Shown: positions 11,842 to 24,600 of the stretch, piece after piece | How the letters are laid out: every line of letters starts with the position of its first letter | Numbering within the stretch: the stretch's first letter is position 1 | From: Melampsora larici-populina 98AG31 | Lineage: Eukaryota > Basidiomycota > Pucciniomycetes > Pucciniales > Melampsoraceae | Direction: 5' to 3' | DNA length: 64,000 nt | Assembly: GCF_000204055.1 (NCBI RefSeq) | Contig: NW_006768803.1 | Span: forward strand, 599,607-663,606 | Notes under the pieces: model-generated | Database searches by the model: none | What the model was told of the DNA's origin: nothing | Seen by the model: the letters and a program-made list of their open reading frames with translations, nothing else | Position numbers and translations under genes: made by a program

Positions 11842-12257
11842 AATCAAATTAAATTGACAAATCCACAAATTCAATTAATTGGCAAATCATTCATCATCAT
11901 TTTCACATCAAAGGAGGATTATCAATTAGCACAAAACTTGGAAAAACCTCCACTTTTCAGCTGGACAACTGTGAGTTTTTGCCTGCCAAAGTTTTAACCT
12001 TGCAATAATCATTTTCCATCAGCTAATGATTCTCTGCCAGTTGGCACTATCCTAATTGAGCAACACGATTTTAACCACTTTTTGGCTGGCCTCTGATTTA
12101 CTCGAAATTACGACAAATTAGCACAATCAGCTGTCCTCATGCATCAGTATATTCCGGAAGCACCAATCAGCATTTGTATTTAGCTACACATGCATGTTGA
12201 ACTCACATTATTCCTTTCAGGGACCATCCACTTTCCGACTTGCCGGGCCATACATAT
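11842..12257. other. No gene seen
   Basis: AT-rich sequence with short ORFs only, lying between the Gypsy remnant and the next terminal-repeat element. No recognisable coding block. Confidence 0.5.
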
Positions 12258-13270
12258 AGGGTATACAAATATGTTCTGGGAATTTTCAGAAGGTTTTTTC
12301 CAGAACGCCAGAAGTTTTTTTTTTGGTGTGTTCTGGCGTTCTGGCATTCAGCAAATTTGAATGCACCACACTTCCAGAATGCCAGAAACCCCGTGAACAC
12401 AACCCAACTCCACCAGCTCACCCCTCATCCCTACTCACCTCAGCACCAAATCACATCACCATCAGCTACTTCATCTCATCACGATTCACTACTCTCACCT
12501 CGAATCCTTGAGTCAATTAGACATTTGAGATACAACATTTTTCTCTAATCGACTCGAACATCTGTCGAGAAAAGATGTTCGAGTTGATTAGAGAATTGAA
12601 ATCAAATTTCTGAGGAGTTCAATTAATGTTCAACTTCTTCGTGAAGTCGGTTTTCAGACAAATCACAAAGACAGTCAACATGAAGAGCAAAGCTTTCAAG
12701 TAGGTAACTAACATGGTTTTCAAAGAGATTGGTTCGGAAACAATGATCTCATTAGTTTGAAAAGCGGTCTGAAATTGACAAATCAAACGAGATCAACAAC
12801 GATCGTTTTAAAAACTCAAAACACGATTAACAACAATCATTTCAATTCAAAAAGGTACATATTTACAGCTTAACACCAAGTCAAGTGAGACTGAAGAAAT
12901 CTCAAAAAGGATACAAAACAAGACTGTGCATTGATTGATTTTGTGCACTTGAAGATCTCGTTTCCTTTTGAGAGACATTTGAAAACTAAGAAACGAACAC
13001 AAATTGAAACCGATGAATCCCTCTTAAGATGAAAATACATTTAAAAACCTGCTTCAAATCTTAAGGGCCGAGGTTTTGAAAGTCAAAGGCCAACGGTGTG
13101 ACGATTGGATTTTTGTGAGGGATGCTTGGTTGGCTGAAGGTGGGGGATCACCGTCGATCACTTGATCCAGACGGCTGCAGATTTTGGATTGTGTTTTCCC
13201 GAATGCCAGAAGGGTTCTGGCGTTCTGGAAAAAACCTTCTGGAAATTCCCAGAACATATTTGTATACCCT
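12258..13270. mobile_element. 1.0-kb non-autonomous element, TTCTGG family, copy 1
   Basis: Terminal inverted repeats of about 55 bp. The left end begins AGGGTATACAAATATGTTCT and the right end is its complement, finishing ...TGTATACCCT at 13270. Subterminal TTCTGG/CCAGAA words are frequent. If the terminal T is counted, an ATA triplet flanks both sides. The interior has no transposase ORF. An internal perfect-looking hairpin (12541-12595, arms ending GACTCGAACATCT) is also present. Same family as 49302-50570. Confidence 0.85.
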
Positions 13271-16200
13271 AATACAATACTACACATCGCTTGGAAAATA
13301 GCAACAAATAAAGACTGTAAGTAATTCTCTTCTTGGTGTACCTTTCTCCAAGTTCTAATCATCGCGGTGCATGTCCAAAACTAATCAAATTTGATACTCT
13401 TTTTAACTTTTAATCAACGGACCAGTCTCAAGATGTTGATAATCGGACCTTCTCAGCGATTGTGTTCAGATGTTCAAGTCAAACTTTTAATATTTAACAG
13501 AACAGAGATCCATTGACACTGATAGAAATGCAAGGTGTGGCTGTGTGATAGGTGACCGACATCATCCAGTAAGAAGGTGAGCTCTGCTTCAAATCTATCG
13601 ATCATGAGATTACTAAATCCTCATTATATTTCTCCCTGCTCAGATCTCACCCAGCAATCCTTCATCATCTGATTACATAATATCTGATTACATAGTGATT
13701 ACATAGTACCAACTTTGTCATTCACTCCATGGAACACCAACTTCAAATCAAATCACATCGATTAGTCAATTTCAAAATCAATCGATTTGAACACAATATT
13801 GATGGAATGTTTGATTTTCATATGTCCTCAAGTTGTTTTTGACCTTGATCTTTGTGCTTTAATTCCAAGTAAGCTTTTCACTTGGATATTTTGATATATT
13901 GGATGATTGCATCAAAGATGTTAATAAACACTAAAAAGACTCGATTGTTTCTTTCTATCTTGTTTATCTTGATTGGAATCCAATCAATTGATAATTTAAA
14001 AGACAAATCAATCAAGTTTATTGATCTTACAAAAATGTTGAGTTCCTTTGACAATTTGATCGAGGTGTTTCACTTCTAAAGTATGAATCAATCTGATATA
14101 ATCATTTTTTCATCGGATCAATTTATTGATCGATTTCAAGGCAAAAAAATCATTTGAATCATTTCCTTTTTTTCTCAAGGTGATACTTCAATCGAAGCAC
14201 TAATTCATTTCCTAAGCTGACATATACAAACTCTTTGGATCAAATTGGCACCTCCCCCTCTACTTTTTCAACCTTTTATAATGTTAATGTTCAAGAAAAC
14301 TGACTATGAATCTTCTCATTTTTTCAAGTGTTGATTGGGTTGTTGATTAATTAAACCTTACAATTGATTTATCAAACCAATCAAATCAAATTATGATCCT
14401 GTAATCAACTAAATCAATTTTACAATCACCTGTTTACAACTCCGAGTTCTTCTGGCTGACATGGTTCTATCTTGTGGGTTTTAAACTTTTGAATCGATCC
14501 CTTTTTTCATCACTTGCTCAACTCGATTGTTTCCGAGCTATCTGAGACAGTCTTTGTTTGATCTTGGTTTAATTCTGAAAGTGTTGACATCGATTCCAGC
14601 TCTGTGGATGTTGTAGCTCAACTTATCCATCTCGATTACCTTTTCACCTAACAAGGATGATCATCAAGCTTTTGAAGTCAATCTGGGACCCCTCTTCATC
14701 TGTACTGATTGACACTGAGTGAGTTCCTTCTCCGTTTATGATCATTTATGATTTGATTCAAATCGCTTCTAGATCTCTTCATCATCACTGTTATGTACTA
14801 ACACAATCTCCTTCTTTTCCTGTTTTAGCACAATGTCTGTTTACTTGCTATAGGTTCCGAGTCAATGGTACCTCGTTCAATTAAACTCCTCTTGGGGGCT
14901 TTACACAATCAGAATGAGACTGAGGCATCAGAAAAATAACACCAATCAAACAGTCAAATTTCATCATTCAACTCGACTCAAATCAATTCAGAATCAAGAT
15001 CGTCACTATTAGAAACTGATTTAGTTACATTCAAAATGGTAATCAATAATCTTACATGCAACACCAAAATGGCTTCTGATGACCAGTCAGCTCCCAATGC
15101 TATCAATCCTAATTCATTCTCAAATGTCAAGTTTTTAGTTTGATTGGTCAAGTTTCTGCTGTGGTATCACAGAGTGCTAATCAGATCTATTGATCAATAT
15201 ATAATATCAGCTTTTCTTCAGCAGAATAAGATAAATACATACAAAAATAAACAGTACAAACTTTTTGCTGAACATGTTTGAATTGTAGATTTCCTTCTGA
15301 AATTTTTGGGTTGTTTATATCATTCTAAAGACTGATAGGTCAATTTATTGAAGTAGAATATGCAGTGGTATTGGGACAATGAGAACTAATTGTTCTGCAA
15401 CCTTGACATACTGAGAAAAATATGTAAGAGAGTTGTGATGCTGAATCACTCAAATTGAGGTGGAACCCCTATGTCACTCAAGATTATGGAGAACTATTAG
15501 TTTGAAAAGATGGACAAAAGACTCATACACCACAGGCTTTGGTCCAAAGCTTCAATTTGAGCCTCCTAATACCTAAAATCCATTTTTGGATTGCCTCGCC
15601 CTTCAGCTGCTTGATCCCAAACATCCAGCAACCTCAACCCAATTTCCAGTGACATTTCCATTCATCAACATTCACACAGTGATTTAAACCTTAACACAAC
15701 TTGGATTCTTAATTACCCTCAACTCAAGACTCCAAATATGGCTGAAGAAAACTTGAGAAGATTTGCTTTGGTTTTTAATCAAATATGTTTTTCATTTTAA
15801 CATTGTTGCCAAAATCATGAGATGAGGGGTAGCTTATATCGGACCACATGATGTGTATGATGTGTTGAGATTTGGATCAAGCTCATAATTTTATATGTTG
15901 ATATACAAATGCTTTCATTACTCATGACAAACCTTGTAAGTAAGTCAAATGAAAATTGGATGGAAATTGACCTCAAAACCACACATCTGATTATACATCT
16001 TATTGTCATTTTCTGAGCCTTTTGCCAACTTCTGAATCCAATCTGAGAATAAGAACAAAGAAATACAAAAGAAATTTGCAGCAGAACTATTGCCTTGAAC
16101 TTCTCAAGGGCTTCCAGAAGACATGGAATGTATCTATCATTCAAGGGGCATTCAAAGTTGGTTGATTTATCAGATGGAAGACTGGTATCAGGAAGGGCTT

Positions 16201-16271
16201 ACTGTTCAAACTCAACTCATCCATCAGTTAATCATTCAACTTGAAGTGGAACCATGGAATTGATCAAAACT
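13271..16271. other. No gene seen (3 kb)
   Basis: AT-rich intergenic sequence with scattered TTGATT/AATCAA words. The ORFs at 13882-14079 and on the minus strand at 15815-16144 are short and compositionally random, with no conserved motif, start context or splicing partner. Confidence 0.5.
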
Positions 16272-16279
16272 GTATAAAA

Positions 16280-17341
16280 GGATCCCACTGTTTTCCGCCC
16301 CCAGGACGATATCCGGAGCCCCCTGTTGGGCCGGACCTAGGGGTGACAATCATTGTATTGCCCCCTTTAAAAATGGGGCTACATGTGGGGCTCCAGCCTA
16401 GCAATTGTTTTTTTTTTCAAAGGTTTTATTATAAATACCTTCAACATCTCCTGATACAACTTCAACAACTTCCCACTTCTCAATAACTCTTTTACTCATA
16501 GAACATTGAACTCCTCATCTTTTCCCAACCATTCTCTCTCAGCTATCTGAATCATACTCAATTCATTGCCTTGATTATCAAATTCTTTTCAAACTAACTA
16601 CACCAAAACCTCTGGTTAGCTACACCTTTGACTCTTAATCAATCTATTTTATATCGGTTGATACTTTTCCATCATGTTTACTCATTACCATTCATTTTGT
16701 CAAACTTATATCATGGAATGCTTGAGCAAACACTTCTCCATTTGTTCCTACATTGGTTTTGGCATCAAAATCCTGCCATTCTTCATTTGTATCAGTAGTT
16801 GAATCAATCTTTGTTTTATTTTGTTGAGGGAAATCAATGGAACCAGCATGTCGCAGTCATTTTTTAAGTCATTTTTGGGTGAATTTGGCTCATGACCGAT
16901 CCAATTTGGATCGGTTGGGAGTTTTTTTTGGGCTCATGTGGTGAGCTATACCATGTCGCAGTTGCTTGGTGACCATGTTAAGACCTTGAAGCAGTTGACC
17001 AAGGCAAGCTCACCTGGTTATAATACACATTCTTACACTGTGAGGACCACATCATAAGGGTGGTGTCCATCATACATGGTCCGGTCCAGGCGCACAGTTA
17101 ATGCTGAGCCCTTCTTCCTCTTTTCAGGGGGGCATCATAGAGTTTATTTCCCTATTGGTTAAAGTAGGGCTCAGCATTGTGGGAAAGGGGCTCAAACGTA
17201 AGGATCCCCTAAAGAGCCCCTGAGGTCCAACTCACCAAGAATTTGGCTGAGTGCACTCGGGTTGTGTTGGGTATATCAGGTAATGCCCCAAAACAAAGGG
17301 GCTCCGGGTATTTGCCAAAGGGGCCGAAAATAGTGGGATCC
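16280..17341. mobile_element. 1.06-kb hAT-like non-autonomous transposon with 8-bp TSD
   Basis: Terminal inverted repeats of 22 bp (left GGATCCCACTGTTTTCCGCC; right end is the complement with two mismatches). They are flanked by a perfect 8-bp direct repeat GTATAAAA at 16272-16279 and 17342-17349. GGGGCTC/GAGCCCC words recur near both ends. No transposase ORF. The 8-bp duplication is typical of hAT elements, so it is assigned as a hAT-type MITE or deletion derivative. Confidence 0.9.
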
Positions 17342-17349
17342 GTATAAAA

Positions 17350-18493
17350 CCTCCATTCTTAGCTCAAGAGACTTGAACTTTGTCCCTGTTTGACCAGCCA
17401 ATGTTTTTCCTCAGGTAATTGCTTTCAATTTTCTGATTGTTTTTGAGGAGTTACCCTGATAATTAAACACATTAGCCATTTATGCAACCTTTTCTCAGGC
17501 AAAATTTTTTGCATTTATATTTTATTGTTTGTATCTGCTTTTGAAAGTTGTATACATTTTTCTTGAATCAAACTATTATTAAAGCATTTTTCATGTTTCA
17601 TTTGTGTTATGTCATATTTACTAATTTGTATGATGGCATCATCATAAACTGATGACAGTATTTAATTTTGTTTTTCTGTTTCTCCTTTATAACCCGAATT
17701 TGTTACGGTCCCAGATGATGTCTTTACATTATCATCTGACTGTATCTATCACAATCTTATTCTAAATTTTGTCAGAGTTCTTTTCTTTTTGTTTTTTCTT
17801 ATATATACTAAGATTGTTTTTTTGGATTCAGTCCAACAAAAAATCAATCAATTGTTTGATCCAGTCAACAAAAAATCAGACGCAAAAGGCATAAATCAAT
17901 AATTTATAACAACTTTTGAAACCTATAGCTTTATTTGGACTCTGCAAAAACAGCTGATGTGAACGCATGCCAATATCAGGCCCAGAATATCTATTGATTT
18001 GAAGTTAATGTGCATTGATATTACATTTCAGTAACAAAAATTTGGTTTACCAATTTGCATTGGTATTGTTCAAACAACTGGCACATGACACCTGCTTTGT
18101 ACACGTCCCCACGCCTAGGATCCGTAATCATCGGGTTTGCAACAGGCCCCGGCCCCGCCGCTGCAGAACTTGAATGATTACGTAAACCACTTGGAGGGGA
18201 CTGTACATTGAATGTGTTGATTGTTACTAGCCACTTTGTTATTCTGATTTATTGGCAGACACCTCCACTGTAGTGATCTGGATAGTCTGAGCAACTGCGT
18301 ATATTTTAGTTATAAGCCTTTTTGTTGTTGTGTTGTCATAGACAACACCCAGTTTTGTATGTGGATTACTTCACAACTACTCCTATAATGATAAGATAAA
18401 TAGAGCACATTATGTATGCACACCTGTTTTAACTAAGAAACCAAGTAATTTTGGGATTTTACAACTACTAAAAGTGCTCAGATTTGCAAATTG
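17350..18493. other. No gene seen
   Basis: AT-rich intergenic sequence. A GC-rich island at 18120-18190 is bounded by GTAATCAT and ATGATTAC. No coding block recognised. Confidence 0.45.
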
Positions 18494-18530
18494 TTAGGGG
18501 TTAGGGCTTAGAGGTTAAGGTGTAGGGTAA
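18494..18530 (+). repeat. Telomere-like TTAGGG tract
   Basis: Degenerate run of TTAGGGG/TTAGGGC/GTAGGG units. It is followed about 70-110 bp downstream by sequence similar to that after a second such tract at 52688 (CACAATTA...CTC.AAGT..CATGGC). Confidence 0.7.
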
Positions 18531-20111
18531 GGATATCCCACTCCCAGGGAATGCAACATCAACTCTGTTAAAGAGCACCATGATTCCTCCCAATTATTGA
18601 TCCCACCACAATTAGAACTCATAAGTGACATGGCCTTCATACCCTTCTTCATTCCTGCCATTCCTGTTGCTTGCGGCCAGCATCTAGCAGAACCAATTTA
18701 TCAGGCCTTGCCAGATCAAGTTTTGTGCAAGATGTACAGTACAACTTGTCTGTTTTATATACAATGTCTTCAATTGGAAATCTAAGTTCAAGGACCCCAA
18801 TTTTTTTATCACAAGTTGATCATGTAGCAGTACTGATTGGTTTACTGTATGTCATGTGGTGGGTGTGGTGTGAGAAGTGCGCCTTGGGGCACGCCAGACT
18901 GACCTACATTTTGAGATGCTGTGCCCCAGGTATATATATGCCTAACATAGCCACAAAATCAATGTGGCTCCCTACAAAACATCATAAATGTCTCAATAAC
19001 CCCATCCCAGCAACTAAGAATAATAGATACCCTAAACAGCCACAATCTCAAGAAGTTTTTGGTGAATGTCTGTGAGATGGTAGCTCCCACTGCTGGGATC
19101 AAGACCCGGTGTTTTTGAAATTCCACTCAGACGGCAAAGTCACACCCATTTCATATGTGTAAAAGTCACTACTCTGATATATAAGGTAGAAATGAACAGG
19201 GTTGATGTTTGTAAAATTGTATTTTTTGAAAAAATAACATAATGGAGTGCCCTCACACCCCCACCAGGGGTGCAACTTTGAAAAGTCAAAAAGGAGCTCT
19301 CTGGAGCGCCCAAATAGAGACCCATCCCCCATGTGAGCTGTATAGCAAGAGATTTTTGGTTTCACTCAGGGCAATCCAAATAAGCTTTGAAACTTTGTTT
19401 TCATAGCTCAGAACAGGCAAAGTACTCAGAATCCAGAATTGGTGGAGTTATTCAAGGATCCTGGTACCCAGTGTCATTTCAGATCTAAATTGTATTACCC
19501 CATAATATTGACACATATGAGAATTCTGTATCTAATCTCCCCAATAGTGAGGTCCAAGAAGTGTCTACACTTCATGCTTACAGGAGTCTGCTGTCAAACT
19601 CCACAACACCCTAAGTAGTTAGAAGTTGGAGTATCATGTCAATCTCCTAGGACCTACACTTCTGATGGATTCAGATTTATTACAATAGCTGCTCAGTTTG
19701 GAAGAACAAATACTTACTTAGGTTGGCATTGTGTTCCTCATAATTTATAAATTCATATCAGTTTAACTGTGGAATAGATTCTACTACATTGTGATACAAA
19801 CAATTTCCCATAAAGAACTTTCCTCCTTGAGTGCTATTTGGGTCAGCCTAGCCCCTAGAATTCAATGTGAATTGATTGAGATAATTGTTTGTTGTGAGTG
19901 CGGCGCCCGCCGCCCAATTTGACTAGTTACACATAAAGTTTAAACTTTACCAACATTCCCGCAAGTGAGCAGTGCCTACCACTGGTAAAGCAACAAAGGG
20001 AAAAATTAAGAAGGTGCAACAGGAACTGAAAGATGCAATGAGACTAACACAAGAATTAATGAAAAATGTCTATTCCCTCAATCATGCTTCTCTATAGCAG
20101 ATCACATGTTA
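18531..20111. other. Diverged repeat downstream of telomere-like tract; no gene
   Basis: The 18590-18640 stretch and the GC-rich word GCGGCGCCCGCCGCCCAAT at 19900-19920 both recur in the same order at 52820-52860 and 53155-53175. 18494-19930 is therefore probably one diverged copy of a repeat. ORFs here (for example 18671-19075) show no recognisable domain. Confidence 0.5.
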
Positions 20112-20139
20112 CTACACCACGGGGCAACTTTAAACTGAG

Positions 20140-20720
20140 CCCACCTGAAATCCAATCAGTGTGGCCTCAGGTGGAGAGCCCGGGAAAAAAAGGGCATTTC
20201 TAGGTGACAGGAGCGTGGGTGAGGTCATGTGGCCCTCACCCTGGTGGTCACCTGGCCGTCACATACCTAAAAAGATTCACGTAGAGCCGACGTGGTTTGC
20301 TAGCCAATCCGCAGGTGAGTCAATTCATCTGAGGACAACCTGAAATGCAGGTGCCCAGCGTCCAAAGGAGCTTGTATGGTCGGCATACAAGCTCATCCCC
20401 ATCCTCTCCGGGCACCTGCATTTCAGGTGAGCCAATTTGTCTGAGGACAACCCTGATTCCAGGTGCTCAGCACCCAAACCAGCTTGTATGCCCGGCATAC
20501 AACTTCATTTGGGTGCTGAGCACCTGGACCAGCTTTTATGAACGGCATACAAGCTGGTTTGGGTGCTCAGCACCTGCATTTCAGGTACTATTTGGTACTT
20601 TGAGCACCACCTGAAATCCAGGTGCTCGGTGAGGTTGGGATCGGAATGGCAGATCAAGACAGGTGCTGAGCACCTGGCCCAGATGTAGCCAGGTGCTGAG
20701 CACCTGGCTATCATGCAATC
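20140..20720. repeat. Left subterminal CACCTG repeat region
   Basis: About twenty CACCTG or CAGGTG words, many as the palindrome AGGTGCTGAGCACCT or as facing pairs such as CACCTGCATTTCAGGTG. This arrangement is typical of transposase-binding subterminal arrays. Short ORFs crossing it are repeat artefacts. Confidence 0.85.
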
Positions 20721-20904
20721 AAAAGGTGAAAGACTTCTCACCACCGATCTCAGATGTACTTAAAGTGAGGACAATAAAAGATCGGTGACAACATTTGAAA
20801 AAAAAAGATTCAAGTTTGATTCATTCTGATTACCACATCTTTTATCCATCCTAAATCAAACCATCCCAAATCAAAAACTACGACTTTTCGATTGATTCAA
20901 ATTG

Positions 20905-21056
20905 CTCTCTTCAATTATCGCTCTCTTCGATTCCCAAACGAAAACCGTCTTCGATTCCAAAACAAAAACCATCTTCGATTCCAAAACGAAAACCGTCTTC
21001 GATTCCAAAACAAAAGTTATCTTCAATTCCCAATCAAAAGCTATCTTCAATTACAT
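20905..21056 (+). repeat. 24-bp tandem repeat upstream of transposase B
   Basis: Five to six copies of a 24-bp unit (ATCTTCGATTCCAAAACGAA and variants), fading at both ends. It lies 620 bp upstream of the transposase start. The ORF reading through it only repeats NRLRFQNK-type residues. Confidence 0.8.
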
Positions 21057-21674
21057 TCTTCCATGGTAAACCATTCACTTGGGTTCAAAACCAAAAAATC
21101 AACTATTTTAAATATCTTGAGTCAAACAACCTCAATTCAAACGACATCAACATAAAACCACTGGGTTTTCATGATCATTTTGAAAGTTGGTTTGTGTAAT
21201 TAACTTTCTATGGATGACTAGTGACAAGTGTACAAGTGATAGAAATCGAAATTAATGGTTTTCTTTTCGAAAATTATAGTTTGGTTGCTTTGGTAGTCTT
21301 CACATTGTCATTATATCTCACCTTTCTTTGGGTTTACAAAACATCGAACCACTGGTAAGTCCTGCCTATCTTTCATGAATAGAAACATATGTTATAGTAT
21401 CTGATTTTGATTTAAATACATACATTAACATTAAAAAAACTTGAAGAGAACGTATTTACATTAAATCAAGTTAGGACACTGTGTAACGTAATTGTTTGAT
21501 TCAGATAGAACATTGACTTAGGACACTTGGAGATTTAAACATAATTGTTTGATTGAAATAAATTCATAAAAATTTAAAAAAATCAAAGAGAACATATTTA
21601 CATTAAATTACGCTAGGACACTGTGTTAATTGAAGATACTCAAAGAGTAACATTACCATATAGTAAAGTGTATA

Positions 21675-24600
21675 ATGCCGCGCCCTGCACCTGTGCACTC
21701 AGATGGCTGTGAGCATCAAATTTCTCTGAAATAAGAAACCAAAAAACATTAAACTGATGTTTGCCATTTGATTTCATATAGTCATTGTAAGCGTAAAAGA
21801 AGGAAACCAAGATCTTTTTGAATGTCTTTTATGTCAAAGCCGGTTTGGCTCTGCAAGGCTTCACATCAGAGAAGATGGACACAAGGCTCTTGTGCTTCAA
21901 CAGAAAGAACCGGCACCAAGCTCACCTGATCTACCACCACTAGCTTCCGAGTTAATTGCTACACACAAATCTCTGATTGACCAGTTGGAATCCGATGAAT
22001 CCAATGAATCCAATGAATCCGATCAATCCAATCATTCAAATCATCCAGATCATTCAAATCAATCTAATCATTCGAATAATTCTAATCAATCAAATCAATC
22101 CAATGAGCAAGATGAAGAGTTTGGTATTATAGATATTGACCGCATCTCTGATGATTTGTTAAACTCTCTGCGTGGAAGTGAAGTTGATGATGAGATAGGT
22201 AGTTTGGACGAATCAAGTGATTCTGATGCGTCTAGCAGCACTTCAGAGATTGATTTAGCAACATTACTTACATATGATCGGACGAGTGACTGGTATCCAT
22301 TCAAGAAGAAAGAAGTAAGTCTTCTTTTTGAGTTTTTTTGGTGGAGTTATATTGGAAATACTGACTGTTTCATTTTGTGTTCTTGGATAGCATCTTGTAT
22401 CAATGCTGTTGATTGGAAGTTCGCGAAACTTGATCTCAAGAGAAGAATACGAACGGATACGGTCAATTTTTGCAATCTGTTTAATATTTCTTTAAACATA
22501 TAACACCACTCGAGACATGCGTGAACGTTTGAAGAAGCGGTTAGGTTTAACTGTTGCTGAACAAGAAAGTCCTTTAGGAAATCCGTGTTTTGGATTGAAG
22601 ATGCAAGAGATTATCACACAGGTTAGTTTTTCATTTGAGATGAACAGACATTGATTCAAGTTGACTGATTTACATGATGTAGGAATTGAGAAATCCACTT
22701 GTTAGTCCTCACCTGGTGTTCATTCCGGAGGCTGTTGTCGACGAACCCATCAACCGTCTTTCACAATCAAAAAAGTGGAGGGAAGATTATTCTAGAGATT
22801 TACGAGTCCAAATGATTGAACATAACTCATTTCATTACTATATCTACAAGCCTCTTCAGCTTCTTTCCGGTGAGCGAGTTGTTCCTATACATTTTTATCA
22901 GCAAAAAGGTGCCATTTTTTCGAAATCTTTCAAGTTATTCGATCAACCATCTGAATTAGATACTCGTCTCAAACTCTCAATCCCAGAAGAAGAAGACTGG
23001 AACTCGGAAAATTACCAAATTATTTCAGTTGATCAATTTTATTGTCCGTATCCAAACTTGGAATTATCAGACGGTTCAATGCTGAAGGATTTTTGTAGTA
23101 ACACACTGTTTCGTGAGTTTCTTCCTTTTGTCTTTCTATTCAGTATGCTGAATACACATCTTTTTTATGATTCAGAACCAGACGGCGAAAATGTTTTGTC
23201 AATTCCACTTCCAAATCCTTGGCGAATTTGTGCCAATGGATTGTTAATTCAACAAATACCTATGATACTTTATTCGGACGATACTTCTGGAAACGTGTCA
23301 AAGAAGTGGAACAAGCATATGTCTATATATACAATACTCGCCGGTTTACCGGCTAAGCTTGCTAATCAAGAGTTCAACATACACTTTGTAGCAACTACAA
23401 ACACTGCCAACGCACTTGAGCTTTTTGGTAGGACTGTAGATGAATTCAAGTATGTGTAACAACTTTTAAAACTTTTTCTATATTGTCTTGAAACTGATTT
23501 TAATCTTTGTTTTTTAGTCAGATGAGCAGTGAAGGATTTTTAGCATACAATTCAACATTAAAGAAAGACGTATATGTAACAGCTTTACCACTTTATCATT
23601 GTGGCGACTCTCCAATGCACGCGGAAATTTCCAACACGCCCAATCCGTCAATGACACTCAACCCTTGCCGTATATGCGATTTGAGTGTGGAATCTAAAGA
23701 AAAAAAGAAAACAGAAACTTACATAAAGGATTTCTTAGGTTTAAGCGCTGATGGTTCTGTGGTATGTGATTTACGTTTTTCTCAAAAAAAAAGAACCACC
23801 TGACTGATTAGAGCTTTTCATTAGAAACATTTCAAATTTCGTGATTGGGCTCTCACAAAAGAACATACAAAGGAGCTCTGGAAAATAGTTCGAAAACCAA
23901 GATCCGGAAAGAAGTTTAGTGACTTGGCAAAAAAATACAGAATACGAGATAGCATAAACTTAAAATTTATTCAAATGATTCGAGATATGCCCACAGCAAC
24001 CACAGAGGATCGACAAGCTATCATAGAAAAATGTGAATTACTTGATGAGGAGTTTGGTGACTTGTTGTTTAATCCGCTCTTGGATCTCAAAGGTTTTATT
24101 TGATCTTTATTTGATTTATCTATTTTTTTTTCCGATAAATTCACTAAAGCTGAGATTCATATCTTCAACAGGCTTTGATGTTCACTTAGACACTCCGGTA
24201 GAGACTCTACATGTTGTCCTTCTTGGAATCACTAAATACCTTTACGGTGATGCAATTTCCACTATTCCTCCCCGTCATCATGCATATCTCAAAGCGCGAT
24301 ATGCTTCTTTCAACATCTCTGGACTCAACATTGCACCAATCATTCCTCGAACTATGATTGAAAACGCCAAGAGCTTAGTTGGTAAAGAGTTTTCTGTTGT
24401 TATGCAAACAGTTGCTTTTGTACTTTTTGAATACATCGACGAGGAGCACCGTCTACTCTGGAGCTATCTTTCAAATCTTGGATCGTATATCTTCCAACCT
24501 GAAATATCAGATATGTCGGTTTATCTTGCTGAACTCAAAGTCCTCATTCGACGCTTCTTAAATCAACTCATCTCTCTCAATGCCCAATGGACGAATAAAC

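Noticed and set aside
12203..12548. ORFs at the left end of the TTCTGG element
   Set aside because: They follow the terminal inverted repeat and its TTCTGG words; no motif.
20345..20744. ORFs on both strands with repeated SAP/GAQHP-type residues
   Set aside because: They read through palindromic CACCTG subterminal repeats, so both strands give similar peptides.
20905..21056. CRISPR-like array
   Set aside because: Contiguous tandem units without spacers, in a eukaryotic genome.
20892..21155. ORF with NRLRFQNK repeats
   Set aside because: Simple translation of a 24-bp tandem repeat; no other coding evidence.
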